From NCBI GenBank assembly GCA_002746415.1, contig NVXD01000015.1, positions 141,412-205,411 of the forward strand: a DNA stretch of 64,000 bases. Direction: 5' to 3'. The notes below the pieces were generated by a model. That model was not told the DNA's origin. It saw only the letters and a program-made list of their open reading frames with translations, and did not search any database. This DNA comes from Flavobacteriaceae bacterium. Lineage in GTDB: Bacteria; Bacteroidota; Bacteroidia; Flavobacteriales; Flavobacteriaceae. Each line of letters starts with the position of its first letter. The stretch's first letter is position 1. Below, piece by piece: positions 45,875-56,893 of this stretch. The position numbers were made by a program, and so were the translations under genes.

Positions 45875-47140
45875 ATGCAAAAATATTGGAGCTTAATTTT
45901 AGTTTTGGCTATATTGACATCATGCAAGGACAAAAAAGAACTTGACAAAGAGGTCGTCATAAAAATTATTGAAAAGCCTAAGGTTATCATACAATATGGT
46001 TTTAATCTGGAGGATTATAATGTTTTGCAGGATACAGTAAAAAGTGGAGATAGTTTTGGGGAATTAATGTTGCAAAACAAAGTAGGTTATCCCGAAATAG
46101 CTGAAATTTCAGAAAAATATAGAGATACTTTTGATGTACGTAAGATTGTGGTTGGCAAACCGTACCTTATCTTAAGGTCTAAGGATACTTTAGAAAAAGC
46201 ACAAGTATTCATCTACCAGAACGATCGAATTAATTATACCGTGATAGATTTAAGGGATAGTGTAAGGGTCTATAAAAAGCGAAAGAAAGTTAAATATGTG
46301 ACAAAAGAGGCATCAGGAATAATAGAGACCTCATTGTCTGAAGCCATTTTGGACCAAGGAATTGATTATAATATTACCAATGATTTGTCTGAAATATATG
46401 CTTGGACTATAGATTTTTTTAGGTTGCAAAAAGGGGATAAGTTTAAAGTTATATACAAAGAAAGGTATATCAATGATTCTATTTATGCGGGGTCAGAACC
46501 AATTGAAGCGGCATATTTTGAACACAATGGAACGCCCTTGTTTGCATTTGCTTATGAGGCAGACTCACTCAAAAACATAACTGATTATTTTGATGATGAA
46601 GCCAATAATCTTAGACGTACATTTTTAAGGGCTCCAGTGCAATTTAGTAGAATATCATCCAGGTATAATTTAAAGAGAAGAATAGCATATTACGGTAATA
46701 GAATAAGACCGCATAAAGGAACGGATTATGCCGCACCAGTAGGAACGCCAATTATGGCCACAGCCGATGGTACGGTAACAGAATCTACAAGAAGGGGTGG
46801 AAATGGAAGATATGTAAAAATACGTCATAATGGAACCTATAGTACCCAATACCTGCATATGAGAAAGCAAAAGGTAAAAAGAGGGGAATTTGTTAGACAA
46901 GGAGATATTATAGGTTGGGTAGGAATGACAGGAAATACAGGAGGCCCACATGTTTGCTATCGATTCTGGAGAAATGGCAGGCAAGTTGACCCTTTTAGAG
47001 AAAAACTTCCCGCAGCCGAACCTATTTCAGAAACCATAAAAATTCAGTACCTAAAATATATTTCACCCATAAAGGAGCAACTGGACTGTATTGAATTTCC
47101 AGAAGCCCTTACAGAGGACTTATTAACCCTTAATCAATAA
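45875..47140 (+). CDS. M23-family endopeptidase lipoprotein with HxC zinc site
   Basis: A 421-residue lipoprotein (Cys17 after LTS) for peptidoglycan cleavage at the cell envelope. A DUF-like middle part (about 40-250) leads into the LytM/M23 domain (about 275-375). The zinc ligands are His280 and Asp284 (HKGTD) as usual, while the second motif reads His359-Val-Cys361 where most enzymes have HxH; the second catalytic His is His328. Cys could replace His as the ligand. The last 45 residues are an acidic tail. Its stop is one base away from the pgi start. Confidence 0.9.
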   Translation: MQKYWSLILVLAILTSCKDKKELDKEVVIKIIEKPKVIIQYGFNLEDYNVLQDTVKSGDSFGELMLQNKVGYPEIAEISEKYRDTFDVRKIVVGKPYLILRSKDTLEKAQVFIYQNDRINYTVIDLRDSVRVYKKRKKVKYVTKEASGIIETSLSEAILDQGIDYNITNDLSEIYAWTIDFFRLQKGDKFKVIYKERYINDSIYAGSEPIEAAYFEHNGTPLFAFAYEADSLKNITDYFDDEANNLRRTFLRAPVQFSRISSRYNLKRRIAYYGNRIRPHKGTDYAAPVGTPIMATADGTVTESTRRGGNGRYVKIRHNGTYSTQYLHMRKQKVKRGEFVRQGDIIGWVGMTGNTGGPHVCYRFWRNGRQVDPFREKLPAAEPISETIKIQYLKYISPIKEQLDCIEFPEALTEDLLTLNQ

Positions 47141-47141
47141 A

Positions 47142-48779
47142 ATGTCATTAGATATTACCAATCCAACTACTACCAAAGCTTGGGAAAAACTTGCCCAACA
47201 CTTTCAAGAAAATAAAGATAAACACATAAAGACTCTTTTTCAATCTGATACGGAAAGAGCAAAAAAATTCACTATTGAGTGGCAAGATTTCTTGGTGGAT
47301 TATTCAAAGAATAGAATAACAAAAAAGACAATGGACCTCTTACTAGATTTGGCAGATGAAGTTCAGTTGAAAAAAGCCATTGAAAAGTACTTTCAAGGAG
47401 ATGCTATAAACCAAACCGAGGGACGAGCTGTTTTGCATACAGCATTGCGAGCAAAAGAAACTGATGTAGTATTGGTCGATGGCGAGAATATTGTGCCAGA
47501 AGTATATGCCGTAAAAGAAAAGATTAAAATATTTACGGATTCCATAATTTCTGGAAAGAAAAAGGGGTATACAGGAAAAGCATTTACAGATGTTGTGAAT
47601 ATTGGTATTGGAGGTTCTGATTTAGGCCCTGCAATGGTAACGGAAGCCCTAAGGTTCTATAAAAACCATTTAAAAACACATTTTGTAAGCAATGTGGATG
47701 GTGACCATGTCTATGAAATATTAAAAGAACTGGACCCTGAAACTACTTTGTTTGTTGTGGTTTCCAAAACCTTTACAACCCAAGAAACCTTAAGTAACGC
47801 CACCACTATTAAAAAGTGGTTTTTAAAGCATGCAGCACAAGAAGATGTTGCCAAACATTTTGCTGCGGTATCCACCAATACAGCTACAATAGCTGAATTC
47901 GGAATTGATGCTGATAATGTATTCCCAATGTGGGATTGGGTTGGAGGGCGTTTTTCCCTTTGGAGTGCTGTTGGTCTAACTGTAGCATTAGCTGTAGGAT
48001 ACGATAACTTTGATGGTTTGCTTATGGGAGCCAACGAAATGGATGAGCATTTTAAAACTGCAGATTTTGAAGATAATATTCCAGTAATTTTGGCACTTTT
48101 AAGTGTTTGGTATAATAACTTTTATGATGGAGATACAGAGGCAATAATTCCATATACGCAGTATTTAAATAGATTCTCTGCTTATTTGCAACAGGGAATA
48201 ATGGAAAGCAATGGTAAAAGCGTAGATAGAAGTGGGAAGAAAGTAGCGTACCAAACAGGCACCATTATATGGGGAGAACCAGGAACAAATTCCCAACATG
48301 CGTTTTTTCAATTAATTCATCAGGGAACAAAATTAATTCCGGTAGATTTTATTGGGTACAAAGAATCATTACATGGGGATAAAGACCACCATAACAAATT
48401 AATGGCTAATTTCTTTGCGCAGTCAGAAGCGCTAATGAATGGTAAATCTGCTACCGAAGTTGAAGAAGAACTTCAAAACAAAGGGATGTCTCAAAGCGAA
48501 ATTGAAACATTGGCCCCTTTTAAAGTATTTGTAGGGAATAACCCAACGAATACCCTTTTAATAGATAAACTCACGCCTAAGAGTTTGGGTGCCTTAATTG
48601 CTTTGTATGAGCATAAAATATTTGTCCAAGGAGTTATATGGAATATCTTTAGTTACGACCAATGGGGAGTAGAATTGGGCAAGGAATTGGCAACTGCAAT
48701 TCTAAAGGACATCAACAATTCCGAAATTGCTGATCATGATGGGTCAACGTTAAACCTTCTGCAAGTTTTTAAGAAATGA
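47142..48779 (+). CDS. pgi: Glucose-6-phosphate isomerase
   Basis: A 545-residue cytosolic enzyme of glycolysis and gluconeogenesis (glucose 6-phosphate to fructose 6-phosphate). The SIS-type sugar-phosphate site has [18 protein letters not shown], the phosphate loop is SKTFTTQET, and the two PROSITE-like signatures are visible as [19 protein letters not shown] and, near the C-terminus, [14 protein letters not shown]. The catalytic Glu is in [15 protein letters not shown]. Length is normal. It is the last gene of the DUF3108-TDO-M23-pgi unit, one base after the peptidase gene. Confidence 0.97.
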   Translation: MSLDITNPTTTKAWEKLAQHFQENKDKHIKTLFQSDTERAKKFTIEWQDFLVDYSKNRITKKTMDLLLDLADEVQLKKAIEKYFQGDAINQTEGRAVLHTALRAKETDVVLVDGENIVPEVYAVKEKIKIFTDSIISGKKKGYTGKAFTDVVNIGIGGSDLGPAMVTEALRFYKNHLKTHFVSNVDGDHVYEILKELDPETTLFVVVSKTFTTQETLSNATTIKKWFLKHAAQEDVAKHFAAVSTNTATIAEFGIDADNVFPMWDWVGGRFSLWSAVGLTVALAVGYDNFDGLLMGANEMDEHFKTADFEDNIPVILALLSVWYNNFYDGDTEAIIPYTQYLNRFSAYLQQGIMESNGKSVDRSGKKVAYQTGTIIWGEPGTNSQHAFFQLIHQGTKLIPVDFIGYKESLHGDKDHHNKLMANFFAQSEALMNGKSATEVEEELQNKGMSQSEIETLAPFKVFVGNNPTNTLLIDKLTPKSLGALIALYEHKIFVQGVIWNIFSYDQWGVELGKELATAILKDINNSEIADHDGSTLNLLQVFKK

Positions 48780-48951
48780 CTTGTGACATTTCAATTTGTT
48801 AACGGATTGTGATAAGTTATTGTTTTTCAGTGTTTTTTGTTTCATTTTTATGTTAAATTTGAGTTGACTAATTTAACATTGTCTTAATGTTTATGTGTTA
48901 GAATAAGAGCACATTTGCAGGACAAAAAATAAGAACTTAAACACTAGAAAA

Positions 48952-51681
48952 ATGAAAAAAAGGTACTTTGCAATTGCGGCATTTTTAATGTCAACAATTG
49001 CTTTTTCACAAGGAACAATTACGGGTATGGTAACAGATGGTGAATCTGGAGGGCCATTACCTGGCGCAAGTGTAGTTGTACAAGGAACAACTAATGGAAC
49101 AGCTACTGATTTTGATGGAAATTTCACAATTGAAGTAATAGGGGAAACAGGAACATTGGTTGTTTCCTATATCGGTTTTATTACTAAAAATGTAAATTTC
49201 ACATCAGCTGGAAATATTGGAAATATTTCATTGGAACCAGACGCAGAGGAATTGGAAGGCGTTGTGGTTACAGGTATTATGGATATTGCAAAAGATAGAC
49301 AAACGCCAGTTGCAGTATCTACTATTAGAGCATCAGAAATTCAAGAAAAATTGGGGTCTCAGGAATTCCCTGAGCTATTAAGAAGCACACCTTCTGTATA
49401 TGCTACAAAAACTGGTGGTGGTTTTGGAGATGGCAGGGTTAATATACGTGGATTTGATTCTCCAAACATTGCAATTATGATTAATGGAATACCTGTTAAT
49501 GATATGGAGAATGGTAGGGTTTTCTGGAGTAACTGGGCAGGGCTTAGTGATGTTACTACTGCCATGCAAGTACAAAGAGGGCTAGGCTCTTCCAAACTGG
49601 CAATATCATCAGTCGGTGGAACTATTAATATTATTACAAAATCTACAGAATTAGAAGAAGGTGGAGCTGTAACAATTAGTGCTGGTAACGATGGTTATCT
49701 TAAGACCAATGTTTCTTATAACACAGGTAAAATGGAGAATGGTTTTGCAGCTTCCGTTTTATTGGGAAGAACATCTGGTGATGGATATATTAATGGAACT
49801 GCATTTGAAGGATACAATTATTTTATTGGGTTTGGATATGAACCAAATGAAAAACACAATTTTCAATTTATGCTTACAGGGGCTCCCCAAGTGCATAATC
49901 AAAGAACGTCAAGCTTTTTTAATACAGCAACAGTTGAGCAGTATTTGGAATTTGGTACTAAATACAATTTTAATCAAGGTACTTTAAATGGAGAGGAATT
50001 TGGAATTAGAAGAAATTTCTACCACAAACCAGTAGCTTCATTAAACTGGGAATATAAAGTAAATAGCAAATCTACTTTATCCTCATCTGTATATGCATCA
50101 TATGGTAGAGGTGGTGGAACAGGAGATATTGGCAGATTGGATGGGAAATTTGCTAGTGACGGGAGATTAAGAGATAACGATGGAAATGTACTTTATGATG
50201 CCATAGTATCCTCAAATTCGGGTACACTAACAGAATTCAATGGTTTTTCTTATGGCAATACTATAGATCCTTACACCAGTTCTTTTATAATAAATGATAC
50301 TAGTTTAGGTGATTTTGGTGATGGTAGCACAAATGATTTAACCGGAGTCATAAGAAGGAATGGAATTATTAGAAGGGCTTCTGTGAATTCACATAACTGG
50401 TTTGGGGCTATTGCTAATTTCCATACAGATATAGATGATAATTGGAATTGGGACATTGGTGTTGATCTTAGAAGTTATAAAGGAATTCATTATAGAAGAG
50501 TGGACAATTTACTTGGAGCAGATGGATACCGTGACAATGATAATATCAACAACAGATTTAATGTAGTTACTCAAGAGAACACTTCAGATTTAGGGGGCTT
50601 ATGGAACGTTTTTAGAAGCATAGATAAAGATGAAAAGATAGATTATTATAATGATGGTTTGGTGAGATGGTATGGTGCTTTTGGACAATTGGAATATACA
50701 AGCGATGTGGTTTCTGCTTTTGTTCAGGCAGGTGTTTCTCAGCAAGGATTTAAGAGAAAAGATTACTTCACCTATTTAGATTCTGATCCAGATCAGGAAT
50801 CGGATTGGGAAAATATTTTAGGTGGGAACATTAAGGGCGGCCTTAATTATAATATAAATGATGCAAATAATGTATTTGTAAATGCTGGATACTACTCTAA
50901 ACAACCAAATTTTGATGCGGTATATCCAAATTTTAGAAATGAATTGAATGATGACCTTAGCAATGAAAAAATAATAGGCATGGAAGCTGGTTATGGATTA
51001 AATCTTGGGGATTTTAGAATGAAGTTAAATGTATATAGAACATCTTGGAAAGATAGATTTATTTCTATTGGTATTGAAGATAATGGAATTGCAAACATCT
51101 CTGGTGTAGAGCAGGTTCATAAAGGTGTTGAAATAGAAACTAGTTATAGAGCCTCTGACGTTGTTCAATTTAAGGGGATGTTGTCTTTAGGAGATTGGGA
51201 ATATGGAGGAGATGCCTCTGGTGCTGCATTTGATGACAGTCAAAATTTCGTCAGAGATGTTACTTTGTATTTAGATGAAGTAAAAGTTGGTGATGCTGCG
51301 CAATTCACATCTAATTTAGAAATGATAGTAAGACCATGTGAAGATTTAAAATTGAGCGCTACTTGGTTTACGGCTTCAGATTTATATGCTTTTATTTCTG
51401 CAGATGATTTTGATAGCCCAGATCATGATGGCTCATTACGCTTGCCAACGTACAATTTATTTGATGTAGGGGCATATTATAAGTTCAATTTAGGAAATGA
51501 CAATGCATTAAGTTTGGCAGTAAATGTGAACAATGTATTTGATTCAGAATATATTGCTGAATCTTTGACCAATACTTTTGCTGAATCTGGAGATACAACT
51601 TATAATGGAATCAATGTTAGAAATAAAGCTTTCTTTGGCTTTGGTAGAACATGGAACGTAAGCATGCGTTACAATTTCTAA
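48952..51681 (+). CDS. TonB-dependent receptor with carboxypeptidase-like domain
   Basis: A 909-residue outer-membrane receptor: signal peptide (about residues 1-19, IAFSQ), CarboxypepD_reg-like domain (about 20-105, with VTDGESGGPLPGASVVVQGT), plug (about 115-240) with NIRGFDSPNIAIMINGIPVND, and a C-terminal barrel ending in NF. The plug motif GRVFWSNWAGLSDVT is shared with the interrupted receptor at 54-56.8 kb, so the two are likely related. There is no SusD-like gene next to it, so it is not a classical SusCD pair. Cargo unknown; the genes that follow include a DUF1080 protein. A terminator follows it. Confidence 0.92.
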   Translation: MKKRYFAIAAFLMSTIAFSQGTITGMVTDGESGGPLPGASVVVQGTTNGTATDFDGNFTIEVIGETGTLVVSYIGFITKNVNFTSAGNIGNISLEPDAEELEGVVVTGIMDIAKDRQTPVAVSTIRASEIQEKLGSQEFPELLRSTPSVYATKTGGGFGDGRVNIRGFDSPNIAIMINGIPVNDMENGRVFWSNWAGLSDVTTAMQVQRGLGSSKLAISSVGGTINIITKSTELEEGGAVTISAGNDGYLKTNVSYNTGKMENGFAASVLLGRTSGDGYINGTAFEGYNYFIGFGYEPNEKHNFQFMLTGAPQVHNQRTSSFFNTATVEQYLEFGTKYNFNQGTLNGEEFGIRRNFYHKPVASLNWEYKVNSKSTLSSSVYASYGRGGGTGDIGRLDGKFASDGRLRDNDGNVLYDAIVSSNSGTLTEFNGFSYGNTIDPYTSSFIINDTSLGDFGDGSTNDLTGVIRRNGIIRRASVNSHNWFGAIANFHTDIDDNWNWDIGVDLRSYKGIHYRRVDNLLGADGYRDNDNINNRFNVVTQENTSDLGGLWNVFRSIDKDEKIDYYNDGLVRWYGAFGQLEYTSDVVSAFVQAGVSQQGFKRKDYFTYLDSDPDQESDWENILGGNIKGGLNYNINDANNVFVNAGYYSKQPNFDAVYPNFRNELNDDLSNEKIIGMEAGYGLNLGDFRMKLNVYRTSWKDRFISIGIEDNGIANISGVEQVHKGVEIETSYRASDVVQFKGMLSLGDWEYGGDASGAAFDDSQNFVRDVTLYLDEVKVGDAAQFTSNLEMIVRPCEDLKLSATWFTASDLYAFISADDFDSPDHDGSLRLPTYNLFDVGAYYKFNLGNDNALSLAVNVNNVFDSEYIAESLTNTFAESGDTTYNGINVRNKAFFGFGRTWNVSMRYNF

Positions 51682-51704
51682 AAATCACTTCATAAACAAT
51701 TTAG

Positions 51705-51726
51705 AACCCCACTATTTAGTGGGGTT
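51705..51726 (+). terminator. Terminator after the TonB receptor
   Basis: A 9-bp stem AACCCCACT (51705-51713) with AGTGGGGTT (51718-51726), loop ATTT, followed by a run of T residues. Confidence 0.9.
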
Positions 51727-51772
51727 TTTTTATGCTAAAAATCACTACATTTAAGCAACTAAAATCAAACTG

Positions 51773-52210
51773 ATGTACGAAACTATATTGAATTTACACT
51801 CTTATTTAGCCTATGCTGTTTTGGCTATATTAATTCTTGCTGTGGCCAATGCCATATTAGGCCTTAAAGGCGATAAAATGTTCACTATGGAAAAAGATTT
51901 AAGACTAAGTCTTTTTACACTTATCTTAAGTCATATTCAATTATTAGTTGGTCTTATCCTATTTTTTGTTTCTCCAAATGGGCTAAGTGCTATAAAACAA
52001 TCCGGAATGGGTGGACTAAGTTCTGCTGCTCGGTTGTTGGCTGTAGAACATCCTTTTATCAATATTATAGCCATAGTGCTGATTACAATTGGATGGTCTA
52101 AACATAAAAAAATAATGGAAGCTGCCAAAAAGTTTAAAACAATAGCTATTTTTTATGGTCTTGGATTGCTTTGTCTTTTAAGTCGTCTTCCTTGGGATCA
52201 GTGGTTTTAA
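51773..52210 (+). CDS. Four-helix membrane protein (cytochrome b-like size), function unknown
   Basis: A 145-residue integral membrane protein with four hydrophobic helices (about residues 10-29, 49-68, 91-107 and 123-138). Single histidines sit in or near helices (HSYLAY, SHIQLL, EHPFIN, SKHKK), which recalls small cytochrome b-type or DUF420-like proteins, but no firm heme pair can be placed. I do not name a family. It starts 46 bases after the preceding receptor's terminator and ahead of the DUF1080 gene. Confidence 0.65.
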   Translation: MYETILNLHSYLAYAVLAILILAVANAILGLKGDKMFTMEKDLRLSLFTLILSHIQLLVGLILFFVSPNGLSAIKQSGMGGLSSAARLLAVEHPFINIIAIVLITIGWSKHKKIMEAAKKFKTIAIFYGLGLLCLLSRLPWDQWF

Positions 52211-52286
52211 TCAATTTCTAAAATCACAATCCTACCTTTCTAGTAACCTAAAGCATAACAATTATCAATTCAATAATATATTAAAA

Positions 52287-52880
52287 ATGAAAAACCTCCT
52301 TACGTTAGCACTAACAGTATTTTTATTATCATCCATGCATGCCCAAGAAAAATCATTATTCAATGGAGAAGATTTAACTGGTTGGACTGTTTACGGAACA
52401 GAAAAATGGTATGTAGAAGATGGCCTTTTAATCTGTGAAAGTGGTCCTGATGCACAATATGGGTATTTGGGAACCAATGAGCATTACAAGAATTTTGTCC
52501 TTACTTTAGAATTTAAACAAGAAGCCAATGGAAATAGCGGAGTATTTGTTCGCTCTACGGTAGATGGCACAAAAGTAAGTGGGTGGCAAGTTGAGGTAGC
52601 TCCTCCAGGGCATAGCACAGGAGGCGTGTATGAATCTTATGGACGTGGATGGTTGATAAAGCCAGACCCAGAAAAGGATAAAGCGCTAAAAATGGGAGAA
52701 TGGAACCAAATGAAAATCAAACTGTCTGGAGATACGATAACTTCTTGGGTAAACGGAACTGAGATGATTACATTGACCGACGAAAAAATTGGAGCTGGTG
52801 AGGGATCCATAGCCTTGCAAATTCATGATGGTGGTGGCATAAAAGTTAAATGGAGAAATATTAAATTAATTCCCCAATAA
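52287..52880 (+). CDS. DUF1080 (3-keto-disaccharide hydrolase-like) protein
   Basis: A 197-residue secreted protein with signal peptide (about 19 residues, SSMHAQ) and one DUF1080 domain with a concanavalin-like beta sandwich: SLFNGEDLTGWTVYG at the start, FKQEANGNSGVFVRS in the middle and SIALQIHDGGGIKVKWRNI at the end. Domains of this family hydrolyse 3-keto-glycosides in other Bacteroidota; others only bind glycans. All typical landmarks are in place. It probably acts in the periplasm or at the surface. The convergent nuclease gene lies three bases away. Confidence 0.9.
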   Translation: MKNLLTLALTVFLLSSMHAQEKSLFNGEDLTGWTVYGTEKWYVEDGLLICESGPDAQYGYLGTNEHYKNFVLTLEFKQEANGNSGVFVRSTVDGTKVSGWQVEVAPPGHSTGGVYESYGRGWLIKPDPEKDKALKMGEWNQMKIKLSGDTITSWVNGTEMITLTDEKIGAGEGSIALQIHDGGGIKVKWRNIKLIPQ

Positions 52881-52883
52881 TAT

Positions 52884-53930
52884 TTAGTCCTCCTTTCGGA
52901 AGGGTTTTATCACATACATATATACAGGGAAATGGTCGCTGTAACCCCCTGAATAATTACCGCCGGCATACGTCCTGTAGGGATATCCTTTATATTTTCC
53001 TTTGGAGGTGCTGAGATAAGGTGGATTGAAAACTCCTGCTTTCCAAAAAGAAAATGAAGTGTCATTCTTCAATAGATTAGCAGTAAAGAAAATCTGGTCA
53101 AATAAGTTCCATTTGTCGCGGTAAGCCAAGGAACCAACACCTTTTTTATGTAAGCCTTCCATGGGGTTAAATAGGTCCAAACTATCCAACTTTTTCCTTT
53201 GCCCTTTAATATGTAATATTTTTTTTAGGCTATCATCGATTGGGTCATCATTATAATCTCCCATACTTATGATTTTGGAGGTGTAGTCCAATCTTATAAT
53301 AGAATCTATTATTCTTTTGTTCAATTTCGCAGCTAGCAGCCTATTGGGTCTACTTCTGGTTTCGCCTCCACTTCTAGAAGGCCAGTGATTTACAATAAAA
53401 AAGAATTCTTCATTGTCCAGAAACCCACCCACGACCAATTGGTCACGGGTGTAATCTCGGTACCCTTCACTACTACTTAATAGTAAACGGTGGCGTTTAA
53501 AAGTAGTTGGGGTAAACACTCCTTTTTTATATAAAAGAGCGACATCTATGCCGCGCTCATCTGGGGAATCAAAATGAATAATTCCGTAATTTTTATTTTT
53601 TAGAGTGGCATGATTGATTAAATCCTCCACTACCTGTTTGTTTTCAACTTCACACAACCCAATAATATCAGGAGATGATTTTGTAATATTAGCTCCTATT
53701 TCAGATAGTACCTTTGTTATATTGGTGAGTTTTTGATTGTATCTTTTTGTATTCCATTGGTCTTTTCCTGTTGGAGTGCGGTCATCATCAAAAGTCAGGG
53801 GATTGTTTATCGTATCAAAAAGATTTTCAATATTGTAAAAGGCTATTGTTCTTATCTCATATTTCTTTTTCTCTTGGGAATGACCTAGGAAAGAAATGAA
53901 AAGAAGAAATAACATTAATTTTATTTTCAA
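52884..53930 (-). CDS. Secreted endonuclease/exonuclease/phosphatase-fold enzyme
   Basis: A 348-residue exported enzyme with signal peptide (about 18 residues, FLGHSQ) and one EEP domain (DNase I-like). The metal-site and catalytic residues are visible: FYNIENLFD (Asn), LCEVEN (Glu), VNHWPSR (His), SMGDYNDDP (Asp and Asn) and GYSDHFPVY (Asp-His). Close relatives cleave DNA or phosphodiesters or phosphates. It is divergent from the TonB-dependent receptor gene across about 140 bases, and with the receptor and DUF5689 lipoprotein it looks like a nucleic-acid or nucleotide scavenging set. The domain is intact. Confidence 0.92.
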   Translation of the reverse strand: MKIKLMLFLLFISFLGHSQEKKKYEIRTIAFYNIENLFDTINNPLTFDDDRTPTGKDQWNTKRYNQKLTNITKVLSEIGANITKSSPDIIGLCEVENKQVVEDLINHATLKNKNYGIIHFDSPDERGIDVALLYKKGVFTPTTFKRHRLLLSSSEGYRDYTRDQLVVGGFLDNEEFFFIVNHWPSRSGGETRSRPNRLLAAKLNKRIIDSIIRLDYTSKIISMGDYNDDPIDDSLKKILHIKGQRKKLDSLDLFNPMEGLHKKGVGSLAYRDKWNLFDQIFFTANLLKNDTSFSFWKAGVFNPPYLSTSKGKYKGYPYRTYAGGNYSGGYSDHFPVYMYVIKPFRKED

Positions 53931-54069
53931 AGATTGCTATTTTAATTAAAGGAAAAGGGCGACTACAATACTGTTCAATAGTTAAGTTGAAATTAATATA
54001 GTAAATTTTCTACGAATATTGTTTATTTTTCGCACATTTGTTTTGAATTACAACGGTAAACAATTTTTA

Positions 54070-56805
54070 ATGCGAACACTTTTTTTTCTAATTCTTCTAG
54101 TTTTCCAAACTAGTATTGCACAGGAATACGTTATTTTAACTGGTATAATAGTCGATAGGTAGTCCAGATTAAAAGTTCCAAAGTGCTCAATTTCAATTGA
54201 AGGAACACAGTTGTCCACCGGCATTAATTTAGAAGGAAAATTTACTATAAAAACTTCTTTGACCGGAGATTATATTCTTTTTATTATTTCGAAAGAGTAC
54301 GTTTCAAAAAGGATTCCTATTGTATTGGAAGGGAAAACCTTGAATTTGGGTATCATTTATTTGGAGAAAGATATTACCCATGAAAAAGGTGATAATTTAA
54401 TTACACTGACGGATGCTGATTTATCTGACCATGAAAGTATTTCCACATCTTCTGGATTATTGCAAGCTACGCGGGATGTATTTCTTACTAAGTCGGCTTT
54501 TGATTTTGGTCAAGCATTTTTTAGAGTCCGTGGATATGGTTCCCAATACGGGAAAGTACTTGTTAATGGAATACCCATGAACAAAATATATGAAGGGCGG
54601 CCGCAATGGAATAATTGGGGCGGGTTAAATGATGTAACCAAGAACCAAGTGTTTACAAATGGTTTAAACGCATCAGATTACAATTTTGGCAGTATTTTAG
54701 GAACTACTAATATGGATACAAGACCTTCTGGTCTTCGTCCAGGAACAAGATTGTCCTCTTCTTATTCCAATAGGACATATACAGGGAGGTTCATGGCAAC
54801 ATATAACTCGGGAATTCATAAAAATGGATTGGGATATGTTTTTTCAGCTTCTAGAAGATGGGCAAAGAAAGGTTATGTTGATGGAACACTCTATGATGCT
54901 TTTTCTTTTTTCGGGGCTTTGGAATTTCAATTTAATCCAAAGCATTCTGTTGGCCTCACTTCAATCCTGGCTTCCAACCGTAGAGGACGTTCTTCGGCAA
55001 TTACAGAGGAAGTTTTTGAACTTGTTGGAAGTAAATACAACCCGTATTGGGGTTTGCAAAATGGTGACCTGAGAAATTCAAGGGAAAGAAAAATAGTAGA
55101 ACCCATATTCATGTTGAATCACTATTATAAATCAGATAAATTAAATATCAATTCAGGAATTGCTTACCAAACAGGCACATATGCAAGAAGTAGATTAGGG
55201 TATTTCAATGCGCCGAACCCTGACCCTACCTACTATCGATATGTGCCCAGTTTTTTTATAAATAGCCCCATAGGTGCTAATTTCATTGGTGCAAGTTTGG
55301 CAAAAAAAGGTTTTTTGGAGCAGCCCCAATGGAATTGGGAAAGTCTTTATGATGCTAATTTGAACGAAGTAAATAATGGAAAAGCAAGTTATATTTTATA
55401 TGACGATGCAGTAGCTGACAATCAGGTTACCATGAATAGTATTGCTAATCTTACTCTAAATGAAAAGGTGCAACTTGATTTTGGAGTAACATATAAGCAA
55501 CTGGAATCTGATAATTATGCAAAAATGAAAGATGTTTTGGGAGCCGATTTCCATTTGGATGTGGATCCTTTTTCCAACACTAAAAACGATATGAATGGCG
55601 CTACCTCTAAAACAGAAAATGAACTGTTCAATTATCATTATAAAATAAATTCGGAACAGACTGATGCATTTGTTCAATTTAAATATACCAGCAACAAGTG
55701 GAATGTCTTTGTTTCAGGAAATTACAACAATACAAGTTATAAGAGAGATGGATTATTTCCTAACGAACGTTTCATAGACAACTCTCTTGGAAAGAGTGAG
55801 GATGTCGTTTTTTCCAATTATGGAATAAAGGGAGGATTGGGAAGTAAAATCACAGACAGGCATTGGTTAAGGGTAAACGCAGCATATATAAATACCCCGC
55901 CTGTTTTACAGAATGTATTTATCAATCCAAGAGAAAATAATGCTATTGTCCCTAATATTAAGAGTGAAAAAATAATGACTGCCGACTTAAACTATTTTAT
56001 TCGCCTACCTAAATTAACAGGAAGAATCACGGGATTCCATACTCGTTTTCAAAACATGACAGACGTCAATTTCTTTTTTGTAGACGCAGGCGTGGGGTCA
56101 GATTTTGTTCAGGAAGGGATAACCAACTTGGATAAATTGCACATGGGTACAGAGGTAGGGTTGGAATATCAAGCTTCGTCCAGTGTAAAATTGACGGTAG
56201 TTACAGCAATTTCTAAATATGTGTATGCCAGCAATCCTGACATAACAATTAATTTTGATACAGCGGGGGCTGTAGAAGACATCATAAATCCTGATGGAAA
56301 TATAGCTTTGGGAATTGCCAAAATTAAAGATTATAAGCTTGCACAAGGCCCGCAAAAAGCTATGGCTTTTGGAGTTGGATATAGAGATCCAAAATATTGG
56401 TGGGTGGGAGCAACTGCTAATTATTTAGGAAATAATTATGCCAACATTTCCACAATTATAAGGACACAGAGTTTCTATTTAGACCCTGATTCGGGACATC
56501 CTTTTCCCAATGCAACAAAAGAAAATGTAAGCAGATTATTAGCGCAACGAAGGTTAGGTAATTTTTATTTATTGAATCTTGTTGGTGGAAAGTCCTGGTT
56601 GATAAATGGTAAATATATAAGTGTGTTTACTAGTATCAACAATGTTTTTGATACAGTATATAGAACGGGTGGGTATGAGCAAAGTAGAAATGGCAATTTT
56701 GGGCAGTTAAAACAGGATAATTTAAGTGGAACGCCATCTTTTGCACCAAAATATTGGTATGGTTATGGTCGTACGTATTTTTTAAATTTTGCTATTGGCT
56801 TTTAA
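54070..56805 (+). pseudogene. TonB-dependent receptor interrupted by in-frame TAG
   Basis: A single 912-codon frame opens at ATG 54070 with a signal peptide (MRTLFFLILLVFQTSIAQ) and starts a carboxypeptidase-like domain, but codon 31 is TAG (54160-54162). After it the same frame continues without a break through SRLKVPKCSISIEGTQ, the rest of the N-terminal domain, a plug with FRVRGYGSQYGKVLVNGIPMN and a full C-terminal barrel to the stop at 56805. All the remaining 881 codons look intact. The next possible in-frame start (TTG at 54211) would lose the signal peptide. So the gene is either a fresh pseudogene, a sequencing error, or read through. It is divergent from the EEP nuclease and upstream of the DUF559 and DUF5689 genes. 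Confidence 0.85.
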
Positions 56806-56838
56806 ATCGTCATAACTGCCTTTATAGCAAGACCCGTG

Positions 56839-56851
56839 CTGAACGCAGTCG
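56839..56851. repeat. REP-like core at the left side of the DUF559 insertion
   Basis: CTGAACGCAGTCG is close to the CTGAGCGCAGTCG-type core of flavobacterial intergenic repeats and to the element at 8886-8898 (CTGAGCGTAGCTG). It lies between the receptor stop and the DUF559 cassette. Confidence 0.4.
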
Positions 56852-56893
56852 TAGTAATGAATTAAGGGGTGTGTTAAAAAGAAAGAATATAGA

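Noticed and set aside
48952..51681. A SusC/SusD polysaccharide locus
   Set aside because: No SusD-like lipoprotein lies next to the receptor, and the neighbours are pgi and a small membrane protein.
48910..54040. Shared CACATTTG box ahead of both TonB receptors (48910-48917 and 54033-54040) as a promoter
   Set aside because: It lacks the TA of TAnnTTTG and no TTG stands at the right distance, so it may be chance.
54211..56805. Receptor gene starting at TTG 54211
   Set aside because: That start lacks a signal peptide and part of the N-terminal domain; the true frame opens at ATG 54070.
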